A DNA stretch of 64,000 nt. Origin: Methylobacterium sp. J-026. GTDB lineage: Bacteria; Pseudomonadota; Alphaproteobacteria; Rhizobiales; Beijerinckiaceae. The stretch is taken from NCBI RefSeq assembly GCF_022829585.1, contig NZ_JAKSYC010000110.1, positions 1-64,000 on the forward strand, written 5' to 3'. The position numbers were made by a program, and so were the translations under genes. Below, piece after piece: positions 57,901 to 64,000 of the stretch; position 1 is the stretch's first letter, and every line of letters starts with the position of its first letter. The notes beneath the pieces are model-generated. The model made no database searches. It was not told where the DNA came from and worked only from the letters and a program-made list of their open reading frames with translations.

Positions 57901-59298
57901 CCCGGTCTCGGCGAAGCGCGCCGTGATCTCGGCACCCATCGCGCCGAAGCGGTCGGTCAGCTCGGATCCGCGCGACAGGAACACGGTCTCCAGCCCGGTC
58001 GCCGAACGCTCGAAGCTCTCGCGCACCGCGCCAGCCTGGCGCTCCAGCGCCGCGCCGACCCGCGCACCGGTCTCATCGAGACTCCGGGCCAGGGTGCCGG
58101 CATTCTCGGACAGACGGCCCGCCAGGGCGGTGCCGGCGGCCTCGAAGGCGCCGGTCGCCTCGCCGGCGTGGCCCTGGAACGTGCGGGTCAGGCTCTCGCC
58201 GACCTCCTGGAGGCTGCCGCGCACCGCGTGGCTGGTGGCCGTGAGATTGTCGATGAGGTCGCTGCCGCGGGCGTTCATCAGGCCGACGACCCGGTCGCCG
58301 GCCTCGCCCAGGGAGGCGGTGATGGCGGCGCCGCGGGTCTCCAGGGCCCCGGTGACGCGCTCACCCGCGCCATTCACCGCGGAGACGATCCGGTCGGAGG
58401 CGCCCTCCAGCTCCTGGCTCAGGCTCTGGTGCGAGCCGGTGATGGCTGTCCGCACCCGGTCGGCATTGGTGACGATGGCCTCGCGCTGGGCCACCAGCTC
58501 CTCGACGAGGGAGCGGATCCGGATCTCGTTGTCGGAATAGGCCCGTTCCAGCGTGGCGATCTCGCCGCGCACCAGGGTCTCCAGCTCGCCGGCCCGGGCG
58601 AGCGCCCGCTCGACGCCGTCGCCCACCGCCGCCACCTCCCGGCGCACGGTCTGCGACATGGTCAGGACCGCGTCGGTGGAGAAGCTCTCGGGCTCGGCCA
58701 GCCGCACCGCGACCTCGCCGACCGCGCGGGCGACGAGGCGCATCTCCTGGGCGCGCACCGCCAGCATGGCGGCGATGACGAACAGCACCACCGGGCCGAA
58801 CAGGGCCGCGGCGGCGACGCTCGCCTGGAGGGCCGAGAGCCCCGCGACGACGCCGCGCAGGTCGCCCTCGGACTTCGTCCAGGCGATCAGCACGAGGGCG
58901 CCGATCCAGGCGAGGCCGGCGGCCAGCGCGAACAGGTAGGGCTTCGGCGAGGAGCGGACCCGGAGGGTCTGCTGCAGGATGCCGATGTTGCGCCGGTCGT
59001 CGTTGGCCACGAGCGAGCGGTCGGGGGGCAGGAGGCCGCCCTCGCGGCGCGGGCGCTCCAGGCCGGGCGGGGGCAGGTCGGAGGCGAGCGGCGGGTCGAG
59101 GTCGAGGCGCGGCGGCATGGTCCGCCCGACCGGGTCGAGGTTCCCGTCGAGCAGCGGATCGGCGTCACCGACATCGGGCAGGCGCGGCTCGGCGCGACCC
59201 TCGGGGCCGGTCGGCGTCAGGGCGTCGAGGTTCAGCGCCTGCTCGATCGCAGAGAGCGCGGCCTCGGCCGGATCCTTCAGCTTCTTCTCGGTCGCCAT
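51979..59298 (-). CDS. Giant membrane-anchored coiled-coil protein, growth-pole-ring (GPR)-like
   Basis: A 2439-residue protein. The N-terminal 115 residues are acidic and Pro-rich, ending ANDDRRNIGILQQTLRVRSS. Two membrane helices follow, about 121-140 (YLFALAAGLAWIGALVLIAW) and 160-181 (SVAAAALFGPVVLFVIAAML). Residues about 190-2150 are one long helical array with apolipoprotein-like 11-residue units (motifs of the type LxxxxDxRxxxL, for example LVDERTESADATL, LIDERIAAVSGEL). A low-complexity linker (2150-2330) and a conserved C-terminal domain (TDIAKMIEHRTAVDLWERYR, RFDGA at the end) close it. It matches in size, topology and repeats the GPR scaffold described at the growth pole of Agrobacterium; a polar-growth role here is inference. 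Confidence 0.68.
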   Translation of the reverse strand: MATEKKLKDPAEAALSAIEQALNLDALTPTGPEGRAEPRLPDVGDADPLLDGNLDPVGRTMPPRLDLDPPLASDLPPPGLERPRREGGLLPPDRSLVANDDRRNIGILQQTLRVRSSPKPYLFALAAGLAWIGALVLIAWTKSEGDLRGVVAGLSALQASVAAAALFGPVVLFVIAAMLAVRAQEMRLVARAVGEVAVRLAEPESFSTDAVLTMSQTVRREVAAVGDGVERALARAGELETLVRGEIATLERAYSDNEIRIRSLVEELVAQREAIVTNADRVRTAITGSHQSLSQELEGASDRIVSAVNGAGERVTGALETRGAAITASLGEAGDRVVGLMNARGSDLIDNLTATSHAVRGSLQEVGESLTRTFQGHAGEATGAFEAAGTALAGRLSENAGTLARSLDETGARVGAALERQAGAVRESFERSATGLETVFLSRGSELTDRFGAMGAEITARFAETGTALTQDIAGRGTALRGEIESAGLAVAETIEGRGRDAQAALALAASGVGETLTARAGAVRDDLLGAAERIAEALAERGGGVADRMDGIAARLDETVTVRAADLENRVAAAAERAGSGIARRTDAVAANLEAAFSALGQGFETGAASAVKSLRGTVEGLSGEIDGRAAEAVAALRRGAEEATTALHGTTEAATGAVETRTLEAVRAFEHRIADSAAALAARTEEAAEALAAAAERTGTAAEAQARDAATRLAATLETLRTASAEVAGTVEAETASLMARFLEAADRAGTDLGTRGTEAVSAVRAALDDLNRELSARTGNATGSLAEAARAISDDLAAQIGAMESTFGEHGRSVAGLLASHADETQARISGTGRDIVLAVASQGARIADTLSQTGARFAETADGRVRAIDETLGSRLATLQETIARGDILADRIGRDTAALGETVGARLEEMDRLITGRGQAVAETISARAREAGSLIETHLGGLEERSAQRAAEIGAAVADLVSHIDGQLGSRATAMDEALRSRTDEMARIVADGHRGLVEMLDGRTSGLGQDIARHTGEIARRIEESAGHFDAGVIGRLQAIADTLDERARLVDESFGVQAFEAIRLIEARTRAVDEELAGRTRDLVAMVADRTGGLDGAMAERVRALTATIEAATTGLEASLSGRAEALVRLVDERTESADATLAARTEAVRAAFAERADLLGRLIDERIAAVSGELDEKGRAVFGAIGGRITELARLLDRGGTSLAELIDQRGESVLAKLQQTIADAERMLDAGEGRLGHTLSSRTADISGLLDDGVRTVHTLLDDRTNQIRVMLDDHAGTLAATLDGRMGPINAALDGRGQALVAALDGAFGTATGALDDRTRQLGSLFDERLGHLETLVEGRGNRLADTLGERAQSLKTLFQEAQSALDAVVEDGGGRFTASVDARIQSLRSVLEEAPAAVSALVETRERQLAATLDSRTQRLQTLFEEAQTGLRDLVDGRGQEVADAIATRTEGLRTILDTAPGQLADLLDNRLSDLQGLFERAQGEIDRLVETRGRQIAGTIEHRTQALQATIEKVNPAIAGLLETREGQLAELLKERTGELQLLFERVQGRLGAIVEGTGRDVSERVDTRIEALRTTFEEARAAIEGLLDERSRTLIDAAQGRTGALVEVFDTRLRDLDGVVEGRAAALAQAVEAHSEALARGVDARADAFTQRIDSRMRLFATLVAQRADTLANAFDDRHEAFAGLIDERTATLVAALDERARAHAEQVDAHNAALAETLSRREATLAGLIDDRTEALGAGFERRINALGTLVDARGEALSRRLAESAEVLVRAIEERGGALLAGLDDSGRAVGDTLEGHVERLRAAIDGPMLDLSHALADRADAIERALAETGLPLAESLRERTEELAVQSRASAELLRAAVEDGAGRTLSELFETNDRMGRELGTLLQRIETANAALGELVAGADTNLGAVERSLADRIEQVQGALQRIAAETGRASAGVSAQVEALRGAADGALSEASRLAETLDDRGRSLGEQTVTHVATLDRAAASLAAIEERLGSALSGRETALTEALATFEARAAALEQNGNALAQTIERTLRAAEERARSVGETLTRTAQGAGASVTSAFADLKDSASAEGEKAAHGVRQAIEEASREMRSGFQEAQASFGDSFSALREMAGSIRGELDATRAELAKGVLDLPRETQDATGEMRRVVADQIKALNELSTLVSRSGRSVDVAQPQAQRRVAEGGGRAAVVPAAAQAATQAAIQAPAPAPSFASAPPAMPPLTLPAPQARSRPAAAGQAARIEAPRTAAPARPAGPAQAGDKRGWLSDLLTRASLDDDQEAEPGAEALAAAAPSGRRTPVAAAETGRIALDTISTDIAKMIEHRTAVDLWERYRRGEPNLFDPRIYTPQGRTTFTEIQRRYRADAEFRRSVDRYVSEFERLLGDVVKNDSDAKRTDAYLTSETGKVYTILAHASGRFDGA

Positions 59299-59585
59299 TC
59301 AACGCCTCGTCACACGGGATCACCGGCACCTGGGGAGGCGGATGCCGGAGACGCAACGCCCCGTTTACCATTACAATATTAGACCTGGGCAGCGATTGCC
59401 GATACCCGAGCCTCCGGCCGGCCCCAGAAAACGTTAACCGAATGGTTACCGACCCTGCCGCTCACCGCCTCCGCATCCTGCCGCACGGGAGGGGTCCGGC
59501 GCGATCCCCAGCCGGCGAATCGGGGGGTGAATTGTGTGGATCAGACCCGCAATCCCCGAAGAACACCGAGTCCGGGAGCCCCGGC

Positions 59586-59918
59586 ATGCCGCCGATCATG
59601 CCGCCGATCGACCGCGCGGCGCTCGACGCCCAGACCGGCGGCGATGCCGACCTCGCCCGCGAGGTTCTGATGCTGTTTGCCGGCCAGTGCCGGTCGATCC
59701 TGCCGCGGCTCACCGACCCGGCCCTCCCGCGGGGTGAGCGCGCCGACCTCGCCCATACCCTGAAGGGCTCGGCCGCGGGGGTCGGCGCCACGCGAATTCA
59801 CGCGCTGGCGGATGCCGCGGAGACGCGCCTGCGGGACGGCGGCGGGCCGGTGCCCCTCGACGACCTCGCGGACGCGGTCGCGGCGGCGCTCGCCGCGGTC
59901 GCCGTCTGGCACCCCTGA
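59586..59918 (+). CDS. HPt (histidine phosphotransfer) domain protein
   Basis: A 110-residue four-helix HPt protein. The phosphorylated histidine lies in RADLAHTLKGSAAGVGATRI, the typical H-x-L-K-G-S motif. The N-terminus MPPIMPPIDRAALDAQTGGD matches ATG 59586. A stand-alone HPt usually relays phosphate between a hybrid kinase and a response regulator; no two-component gene is nearby. It is divergent from the giant gene across a 287-bp gap in which I see no other gene. Confidence 0.85.
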   Translation: MPPIMPPIDRAALDAQTGGDADLAREVLMLFAGQCRSILPRLTDPALPRGERADLAHTLKGSAAGVGATRIHALADAAETRLRDGGGPVPLDDLADAVAAALAAVAVWHP

Positions 59919-60053
59919 CGGGCCCGGCCGCGATGCGGCGATCGAACCGGGATCGGCGTCAATTGCCGCGCTTGCATTCCGAAGTTTCAGCCGCCAAGCA
60001 GTCACGCCGCCCGTTGGACTGAATGCGCCCGACGCGAGCCCGGAGCCCCCAGC

Positions 60054-60374
60054 ATGCCCAAGATCACCTACGTCGACCACGCCGGGACGGAGAGGACCGT
60101 CGAAGGCAGTGTCGGCGCGACCGTGATGGAGACGGCTCTGCGCAACAACGTGCCGGGCATCGACGCGGAATGCGGCGGCGCCTGCGCCTGCGCGACCTGC
60201 CACGTCTACGTCGGCGACGCGTGGATCGAGGTGGTCGGCAAGGCCCAGGACATGGAGCAGGACATGCTCGATTTCGCCAGCGACGTGCGCGACAATTCCC
60301 GCCTGTCCTGCCAGATCAAGATCACCCCGGCGCTCGATGGGCTCGTGGTGACGACGCCGTCCCAGCAGGGCTGA
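60054..60374 (+). CDS. fdxB: Adrenodoxin-type [2Fe-2S] ferredoxin
   Basis: A 106-residue ferredoxin. Three cluster cysteines are in [16 protein letters not shown] and the fourth in [15 protein letters not shown]; the family pattern C-x5-C-x2-C-x36-C is met. Acidic surface residues and [20 protein letters not shown] are like adrenodoxin/FdxB proteins, which donate electrons to iron-sulfur assembly or to cytochrome P450s. It stands alone, 135 bases after the HPt gene. Confidence 0.93.
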   Translation: MPKITYVDHAGTERTVEGSVGATVMETALRNNVPGIDAECGGACACATCHVYVGDAWIEVVGKAQDMEQDMLDFASDVRDNSRLSCQIKITPALDGLVVTTPSQQG

Positions 60375-60556
60375 TCCGGCTGCGGTTCCGGTCGGTTCCG
60401 CCGGCCTGCCTCTAACACGCCATCGCGCGTGCAGCGAAGCGACCCGGGGCAGCGTGACGTCGGCGGGCATGGTACCGCTGGGCGGGTTCGCTGCGCTCGC
60501 AAAGGCGGCGGCAGCGGGCGCTCAGCGCCGCGACGGCGGCACCAGGAAACGGCGCC

Positions 60557-61732
60557 TCACCGCACCAGCGCCCGCGCGGCCGCATCGAGCCCCTCCAGGG
60601 TGAGCGGGAACATCCGGCCGCCGACGAGCCGCTGCATCATCCCGACCGACTGGGTGTAGCCCCAATGCGTCTCGGGCACCGGGTTCAGCCACGCCGTCTT
60701 CGGGAAGTGATCGAGGAGGCGCTGCATCCACACGGCGCCGGCCTCCGCGTTCCAGTGCTCCACCGAGCCGCCCGGTGCGGCGATCTCGTAGGGGCTCATG
60801 GAGGCGTCGCCCACGAACACCACCCGGTAGTCGCTGCCGTAGGTGCGGATCACGTCCAAGAGCGGCGTCTTCGCCTCGTGCCGGCGCCGGTTCTCGGTCC
60901 AGACCGCCTCGTAGGGGCAGTTGTGGAAATAGTAGTGCGCGAGGTGCTTGAACTCCGAGCGCGCCGCCGAGAACAGGGTCTCCGCCTGCTCGATGTGCCA
61001 GTCCATGGACCCGCCGACATCGAGGAACAGCAGCACCTTCACGGCATTGCGCCGCTCCGGCCGCAGCTTCACGTCGATATAGCCCTGGCGGGCGCTCGCG
61101 CGGATCGTGCCGTCGAGATCGAGCTCCTCGGCGGCGCCGGTCCGGGCGAAGCGGCGCAGGCGCCGTAGGCCAAGGCGCATCGTGCGCGCGCCGATCTCCC
61201 GGTCGTCGTCGAGGTCCTTGAACGCACGCTTGTCCCAGACTTTCACCGCGCGGAAGTTGCGGTTGCCGTCCTGGCCGATGCGGATCCCCTCGGGATTGTA
61301 GCCGTAGGCGCCGAACGGCGAGGTCCCGCCGGTGCCGATCCATTTCGAGCCGCCCTGATGGCGCCCCTTCTGCTCGGCCAGCCGCTGCTTCAGGGTCTCG
61401 AACAGCTTGTCCCAGCCGAGCGCCTTCAGTTCCGCCTTCTCGGCCTCGGTCAGGTACTTGTCGGCGATCCGGCGCAGCCATTCCTCGGGGATGGCGGTGG
61501 GCTCCACCGCCTCACCCAGGGTCTCCAGACCCTTGAACACCGTGCCGAACACCCGGTCGAACCGGTCGAGATGCGACTCGTCCTTCACCAGGGCCGTGCG
61601 CGACAGGAAGTAGAACGCCTCGACCTCGTGCCCGGCGAGGCCCCGGTCGAGGGCATCGAGCAGGGTCAGGTACTCCCTCAGGGAGACGGGGACCTTGGCG
61701 TCCCGGAGGGCCGTGAAGAACTGCAGCAGCAT
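60557..61732 (-). CDS. VWA domain protein, CoxE-like
   Basis: A 391-residue protein of the CoxE/VWA group. The N-terminal half has LQFFTALRDAKVPVSLREYL and the helical YFLSRTALVKDESHLDRFDR; the VWA part holds the degenerate MIDAS LLFLDVGGSMDWHIEQAETL and VVFVGDASMSPYEI. Such proteins pair with an AAA ATPase for metal-enzyme maturation (CoxD/CoxE, MoxR). No MoxR-like gene lies next to it here. The ATG 61732 matches the family start; a frame to 61849 adds a low-complexity leader. Confidence 0.85.
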   Translation of the reverse strand: MLLQFFTALRDAKVPVSLREYLTLLDALDRGLAGHEVEAFYFLSRTALVKDESHLDRFDRVFGTVFKGLETLGEAVEPTAIPEEWLRRIADKYLTEAEKAELKALGWDKLFETLKQRLAEQKGRHQGGSKWIGTGGTSPFGAYGYNPEGIRIGQDGNRNFRAVKVWDKRAFKDLDDDREIGARTMRLGLRRLRRFARTGAAEELDLDGTIRASARQGYIDVKLRPERRNAVKVLLFLDVGGSMDWHIEQAETLFSAARSEFKHLAHYYFHNCPYEAVWTENRRRHEAKTPLLDVIRTYGSDYRVVFVGDASMSPYEIAAPGGSVEHWNAEAGAVWMQRLLDHFPKTAWLNPVPETHWGYTQSVGMMQRLVGGRMFPLTLEGLDAAARALVR

Positions 61733-62067
61733 CCGCCAAGAACGCGCCAGCCGGCGGCGCGGGTCAAGTCCAGGCGAATCGGAGTCACTTGGACCAAGCT
61801 TGGCAGGACTTCCCGGACCGGATTCCGAATCTTCAGCGATGGTCGACAAGATTCAGCGCCGCGTCACCGGTCGATTCCGACGCCGCGCGGAGTCTCTCCG
61901 GACACTCACGCCGCAGAAGCTGGGTATAAGTCATCGAATCTGTTGATATGTGCCGCCGGACGCCTCGTGCGGTCACTCATTCGGTCATGGGAATCGCTCA
62001 ACTCGAAGGATCGAGTGTGTGCGGACGCGGCCACGCGGACCGGACAGGGCAAGCGAGGAGACCTGCG

Positions 62068-62475
62068 ATGGCGGTCATCCTGCGGAATCTGACGGATTTC
62101 AAGCGGTTTCTCGGGAAGCCGGGCGCGACGATTCAGTTGGTGCGCAACACCTTCATGGACCGTCAGCCGGAGGCGACCCGGGAGGGCTACCGCGACAAGG
62201 GCATGTACGCGCCGCGCGCCGTGCAGGCCCTGTCGCGCAAGGCCGCGGTGTTCACCCTGCGGGGCTATCCCGGAACGGTCTGGCTCTACTGGGACAAGGG
62301 CGCGCGGGGCTGGCGCTTCTCCGGGGACACCGTGACGGTGCCGCTGGTCACCGGCCTCGGGCCGGCGGACGAGCTGGTCTACCGCTGCAGCTTCGCCGAC
62401 GGGTTCGAGCCGGCGCAGCGCAACCGCGTCGTGCGGCGCCCGAAGCTCGCCGAGGCTCATCCCGCTCCGGCCTGA
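62068..62475 (+). CDS. Small protein of unknown function
   Basis: A 135-residue soluble protein: MAVILRNLTDFKRFLGKPGA TIQLVRNTFMDRQPEATREG and so on, rich in Arg and aromatic residues (TVWLYWDKGARGWRFSGDTV). GAGGAG precedes ATG 62068 by seven bases, which decides the start. I do not recognise the family; a nucleic-acid-binding role could fit its basic charge, but that is a guess. It converges with the antiporter gene. Confidence 0.6.
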   Translation: MAVILRNLTDFKRFLGKPGATIQLVRNTFMDRQPEATREGYRDKGMYAPRAVQALSRKAAVFTLRGYPGTVWLYWDKGARGWRFSGDTVTVPLVTGLGPADELVYRCSFADGFEPAQRNRVVRRPKLAEAHPAPA

Positions 62476-62532
62476 GGCCAGCCGCGCCGGACGAGGCCCG
62501 CGCGGCGATCCCGGGCCGGACGGGCCCCGGGC

Positions 62533-64000
62533 TCACGCCTCCTGGCCGGCCGCCTCCTCCCGGCGCCCGGGCTCCCGCTTCACCGCGGGCTTGCCCAGGG
62601 CCTTCCCGACGGTGCGCCGCGCCCGGAAGATCGGCTTCGCCTCGTTCTCGCGCTTCTTGAGGAGGGCCCGGTACTCGTCCCGCCGCTCGTGGATCGACGC
62701 GATGACGAGACCCATCGGCACGCCGACATCGACCAGCACCGCCTCGGACAATTGCAGGGACGCCTCGATCGTCTCCGGCACCGCGTCGTCGACGCCGAGT
62801 TCGTACAGCGCCGTGGCGTGGCGGGCGTCGCGGGCCCGGGCCACGATGGTCAGGTCCGGCCGCTCGGCGCGGGCCGCCGTCACCGCCGCCTCGACGGCCC
62901 GGGGATTGTCGAGGGTCACCACGAGGGCCCGGGCCGAGGCGATGTCGCAGCGGCGCAGGATCTCGGTGTTTCCGGAATCGCCGAAGAAGACCGGCGCGCC
63001 GGCACGACGCTGCTCGGCCACCCGGGCGGGGTCGGAATCGAGGGCGAGATACGGGATCTTGTGCCGCTCCAGCATCTCGCCGACCTGCCGGCCGACGCGG
63101 CCGAAGCCCGCGACGACCACCCGGTTCTCCACCCGGTCGGGCAGCGGTTCGGTCCCGGCGGCCGCCCGGGCGTTGGCCGTCGCCCGCAGCTTGAGCCGCC
63201 GGCCGATCGCTGCGAGCCCCGGGATCATGATCATCGTGACGGTGGTCACCACCAGGGCGGCGGATCCGACCTCCTCGGGCACGAGGCCGGTCGCCATGGC
63301 GCCGCCGATCAGCACGTAGGCGAACTCCCCGCCCGGCCCGAGCAGCAGCGCCGTCTCGATCGCCACCGGCCGGGGGATCTTCATCACCGGGGCGGCCATC
63401 ACCACCACGGCGGCCTTGATCAGGACCAGCGCCAGCGACAGGCCCAGGATCGCGCCGGGCGTCGCCATGAGCTGGGCCGGATCGAGGTTCATGCCCACCG
63501 AGACGAAGAAAACCCCGAGCAGCAGACCCTTGAACGGGTCGATGGTCGCCTCGATCGCCCGGCGATACTCGGTCTCGGCCAGCAGAAGCCCGGCCACGAA
63601 GGCGCCCAGCGTCATCGACAGGCCGCTCGCCGCCGCGGTCAGCGCCGTGCCGACGATGACGAGCAGGCAGGCCGCCATGAACAGCTCGGTGGAGCGCGTG
63701 CGCGCCACGAGCTGGAACAGCGGGCGCAGGGCGAGGCGTCCGGCGATCACGATCAGCACCAGCGCGATCGCCGCCTGGCCCAGAGCCATGGCGAGCGCCC
63801 AGCCCTTGTCGCCCCCGTCGTCGCGGCCGAGCACCGCGATGGCGAAGAGGGCCGGCGCCACCGCCAGGTCCTGGAACAGCAGGACCGCGAAGCTCGCCCG
63901 GCCGGTGGGCGCGTTGAGCCGCTTCTGCTCCGCCAGGACCGGCAGCACCACGGCGGTCGACGACAGGGCGAGCCCGATCCCCACGATCACCGCGCCGGCC
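62533..64000 (-). CDS. KefB/KefC-type cation:proton antiporter, C-terminal part
   Basis: The last 489 codons of a CPA2-family protein, cut by the window end. It shows about ten membrane helices with LGPGGEFAYVLIGGAM and GLSMTLGAFVAGLLLAETEY RRAIEATIDPFKGLLLGVFF, then a cytoplasmic RCK/TrkA-N domain with VVVAGFGRVGRQVGEMLERH and ALDSDPARVAEQRRAGAPVF. The tail is Lys/Arg-rich. Glutathione- or NAD-gated potassium efflux is the expected role. The N-terminus is outside. Confidence 0.9.
   Translation of the reverse strand, partial: AGAVIVGIGLALSSTAVVLPVLAEQKRLNAPTGRASFAVLLFQDLAVAPALFAIAVLGRDDGGDKGWALAMALGQAAIALVLIVIAGRLALRPLFQLVARTRSTELFMAACLLVIVGTALTAAASGLSMTLGAFVAGLLLAETEYRRAIEATIDPFKGLLLGVFFVSVGMNLDPAQLMATPGAILGLSLALVLIKAAVVVMAAPVMKIPRPVAIETALLLGPGGEFAYVLIGGAMATGLVPEEVGSAALVVTTVTMIMIPGLAAIGRRLKLRATANARAAAGTEPLPDRVENRVVVAGFGRVGRQVGEMLERHKIPYLALDSDPARVAEQRRAGAPVFFGDSGNTEILRRCDIASARALVVTLDNPRAVEAAVTAARAERPDLTIVARARDARHATALYELGVDDAVPETIEASLQLSEAVLVDVGVPMGLVIASIHERRDEYRALLKKRENEAKPIFRARRTVGKALGKPAVKREPGRREEAAGQEA

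Noticed and set aside
52006..59382. A continuous + strand reading frame of about 2458 codons antisense to the giant gene
   Set aside because: It is a mirror of the high-GC, repeat-rich coiled-coil gene: codons rich in GAG, CGG and GTC on one strand remain open on the other. The translation is Gly, Ala and Arg-rich without domains, while the minus-strand product has membrane helices, heptad-like units and a conserved C-terminal cap.

Overview
The window reads as chromosome of a high-GC alphaproteobacterium of the order Hyphomicrobiales, most likely Methylobacterium or a close relative. This rests on the nuoM-nuoN-birA-RNase J-methylmalonyl-CoA epimerase order, the short alphaproteobacterial ProS, a quinoprotein (PQQ) alcohol-oxidation accessory cluster, a NUDIX-type NAD regulator, and a giant coiled-coil protein resembling the growth-pole-ring protein of polar-growing Hyphomicrobiales. 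I saw no rRNA, tRNA, CRISPR array, transposase or phage gene. Genus-level placement is inference.

Layout. 1-11.2 kb: core + strand genes: the end of the complex I operon (nuoM, nuoN), birA, RNase J, mce, a DUF1467 protein, then proS-lolC/E-lolD. Inside this stretch sits a minus-strand promoter-terminator unit with no obvious protein (about 6957-7134). 11.2-18.4 kb: a UGT-like glycosyltransferase, dnaE preceded by two DnaA boxes, three tiny minus-strand membrane proteins and a general-stress-type SDR with an EcfG-like promoter. 18.6-24.4 kb: a four-gene minus-strand operon (Gfo/Idh/MocA dehydrogenase, ATP-grasp ligase, DegT aminotransferase, repeat-bearing glycosyltransferase). It is clearly less GC-rich than its surroundings at both ends and looks like an acquired surface-glycan island. 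It is followed by about 950 bp without a convincing gene.

25.3-42.2 kb: metabolic genes: dusA, a retropepsin-like protease with a DUF1289 protein, cobS and cobT, a GntR-controlled solute-binding protein and DapA-like enzyme sharing a 13-bp operator, queD-queC, a TetR-controlled quinoprotein accessory cluster (zinc hydrolase, SoxYZ-like carrier, C-x3-C-W protein), panB, a hexapeptide acetyltransferase, a BrnT toxin with an HTH antitoxin and a perfect palindrome, a NadQ-type regulator, and thiE-thiD. 42.3-44.5 kb: an Xre-cupin regulator, a small membrane gene split by an in-frame amber codon, a DUF4258-like protein and a GNAT enzyme. 44.5-48.4 kb: an Mla/Mce lipid-transport operon with a STAS-permease fusion and a PqiC-like lipoprotein. 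48.4-51.3 kb: an MFS transporter, a CheZ-like protein and a DUF1489 protein.

52.0-59.3 kb: one 2439-residue membrane-anchored coiled-coil protein. 59.6-64.0 kb: HPt protein, 2Fe-2S ferredoxin, VWA/CoxE-like protein, a small unknown and the C-terminal part of a KefB/KefC-type antiporter cut by the window edge. A modular hairpin repeat occurs in three full copies (70-129, 51511-51571, 51637-51689) and one half copy (37244-37285). A second palindromic repeat lies at 44334-44448.
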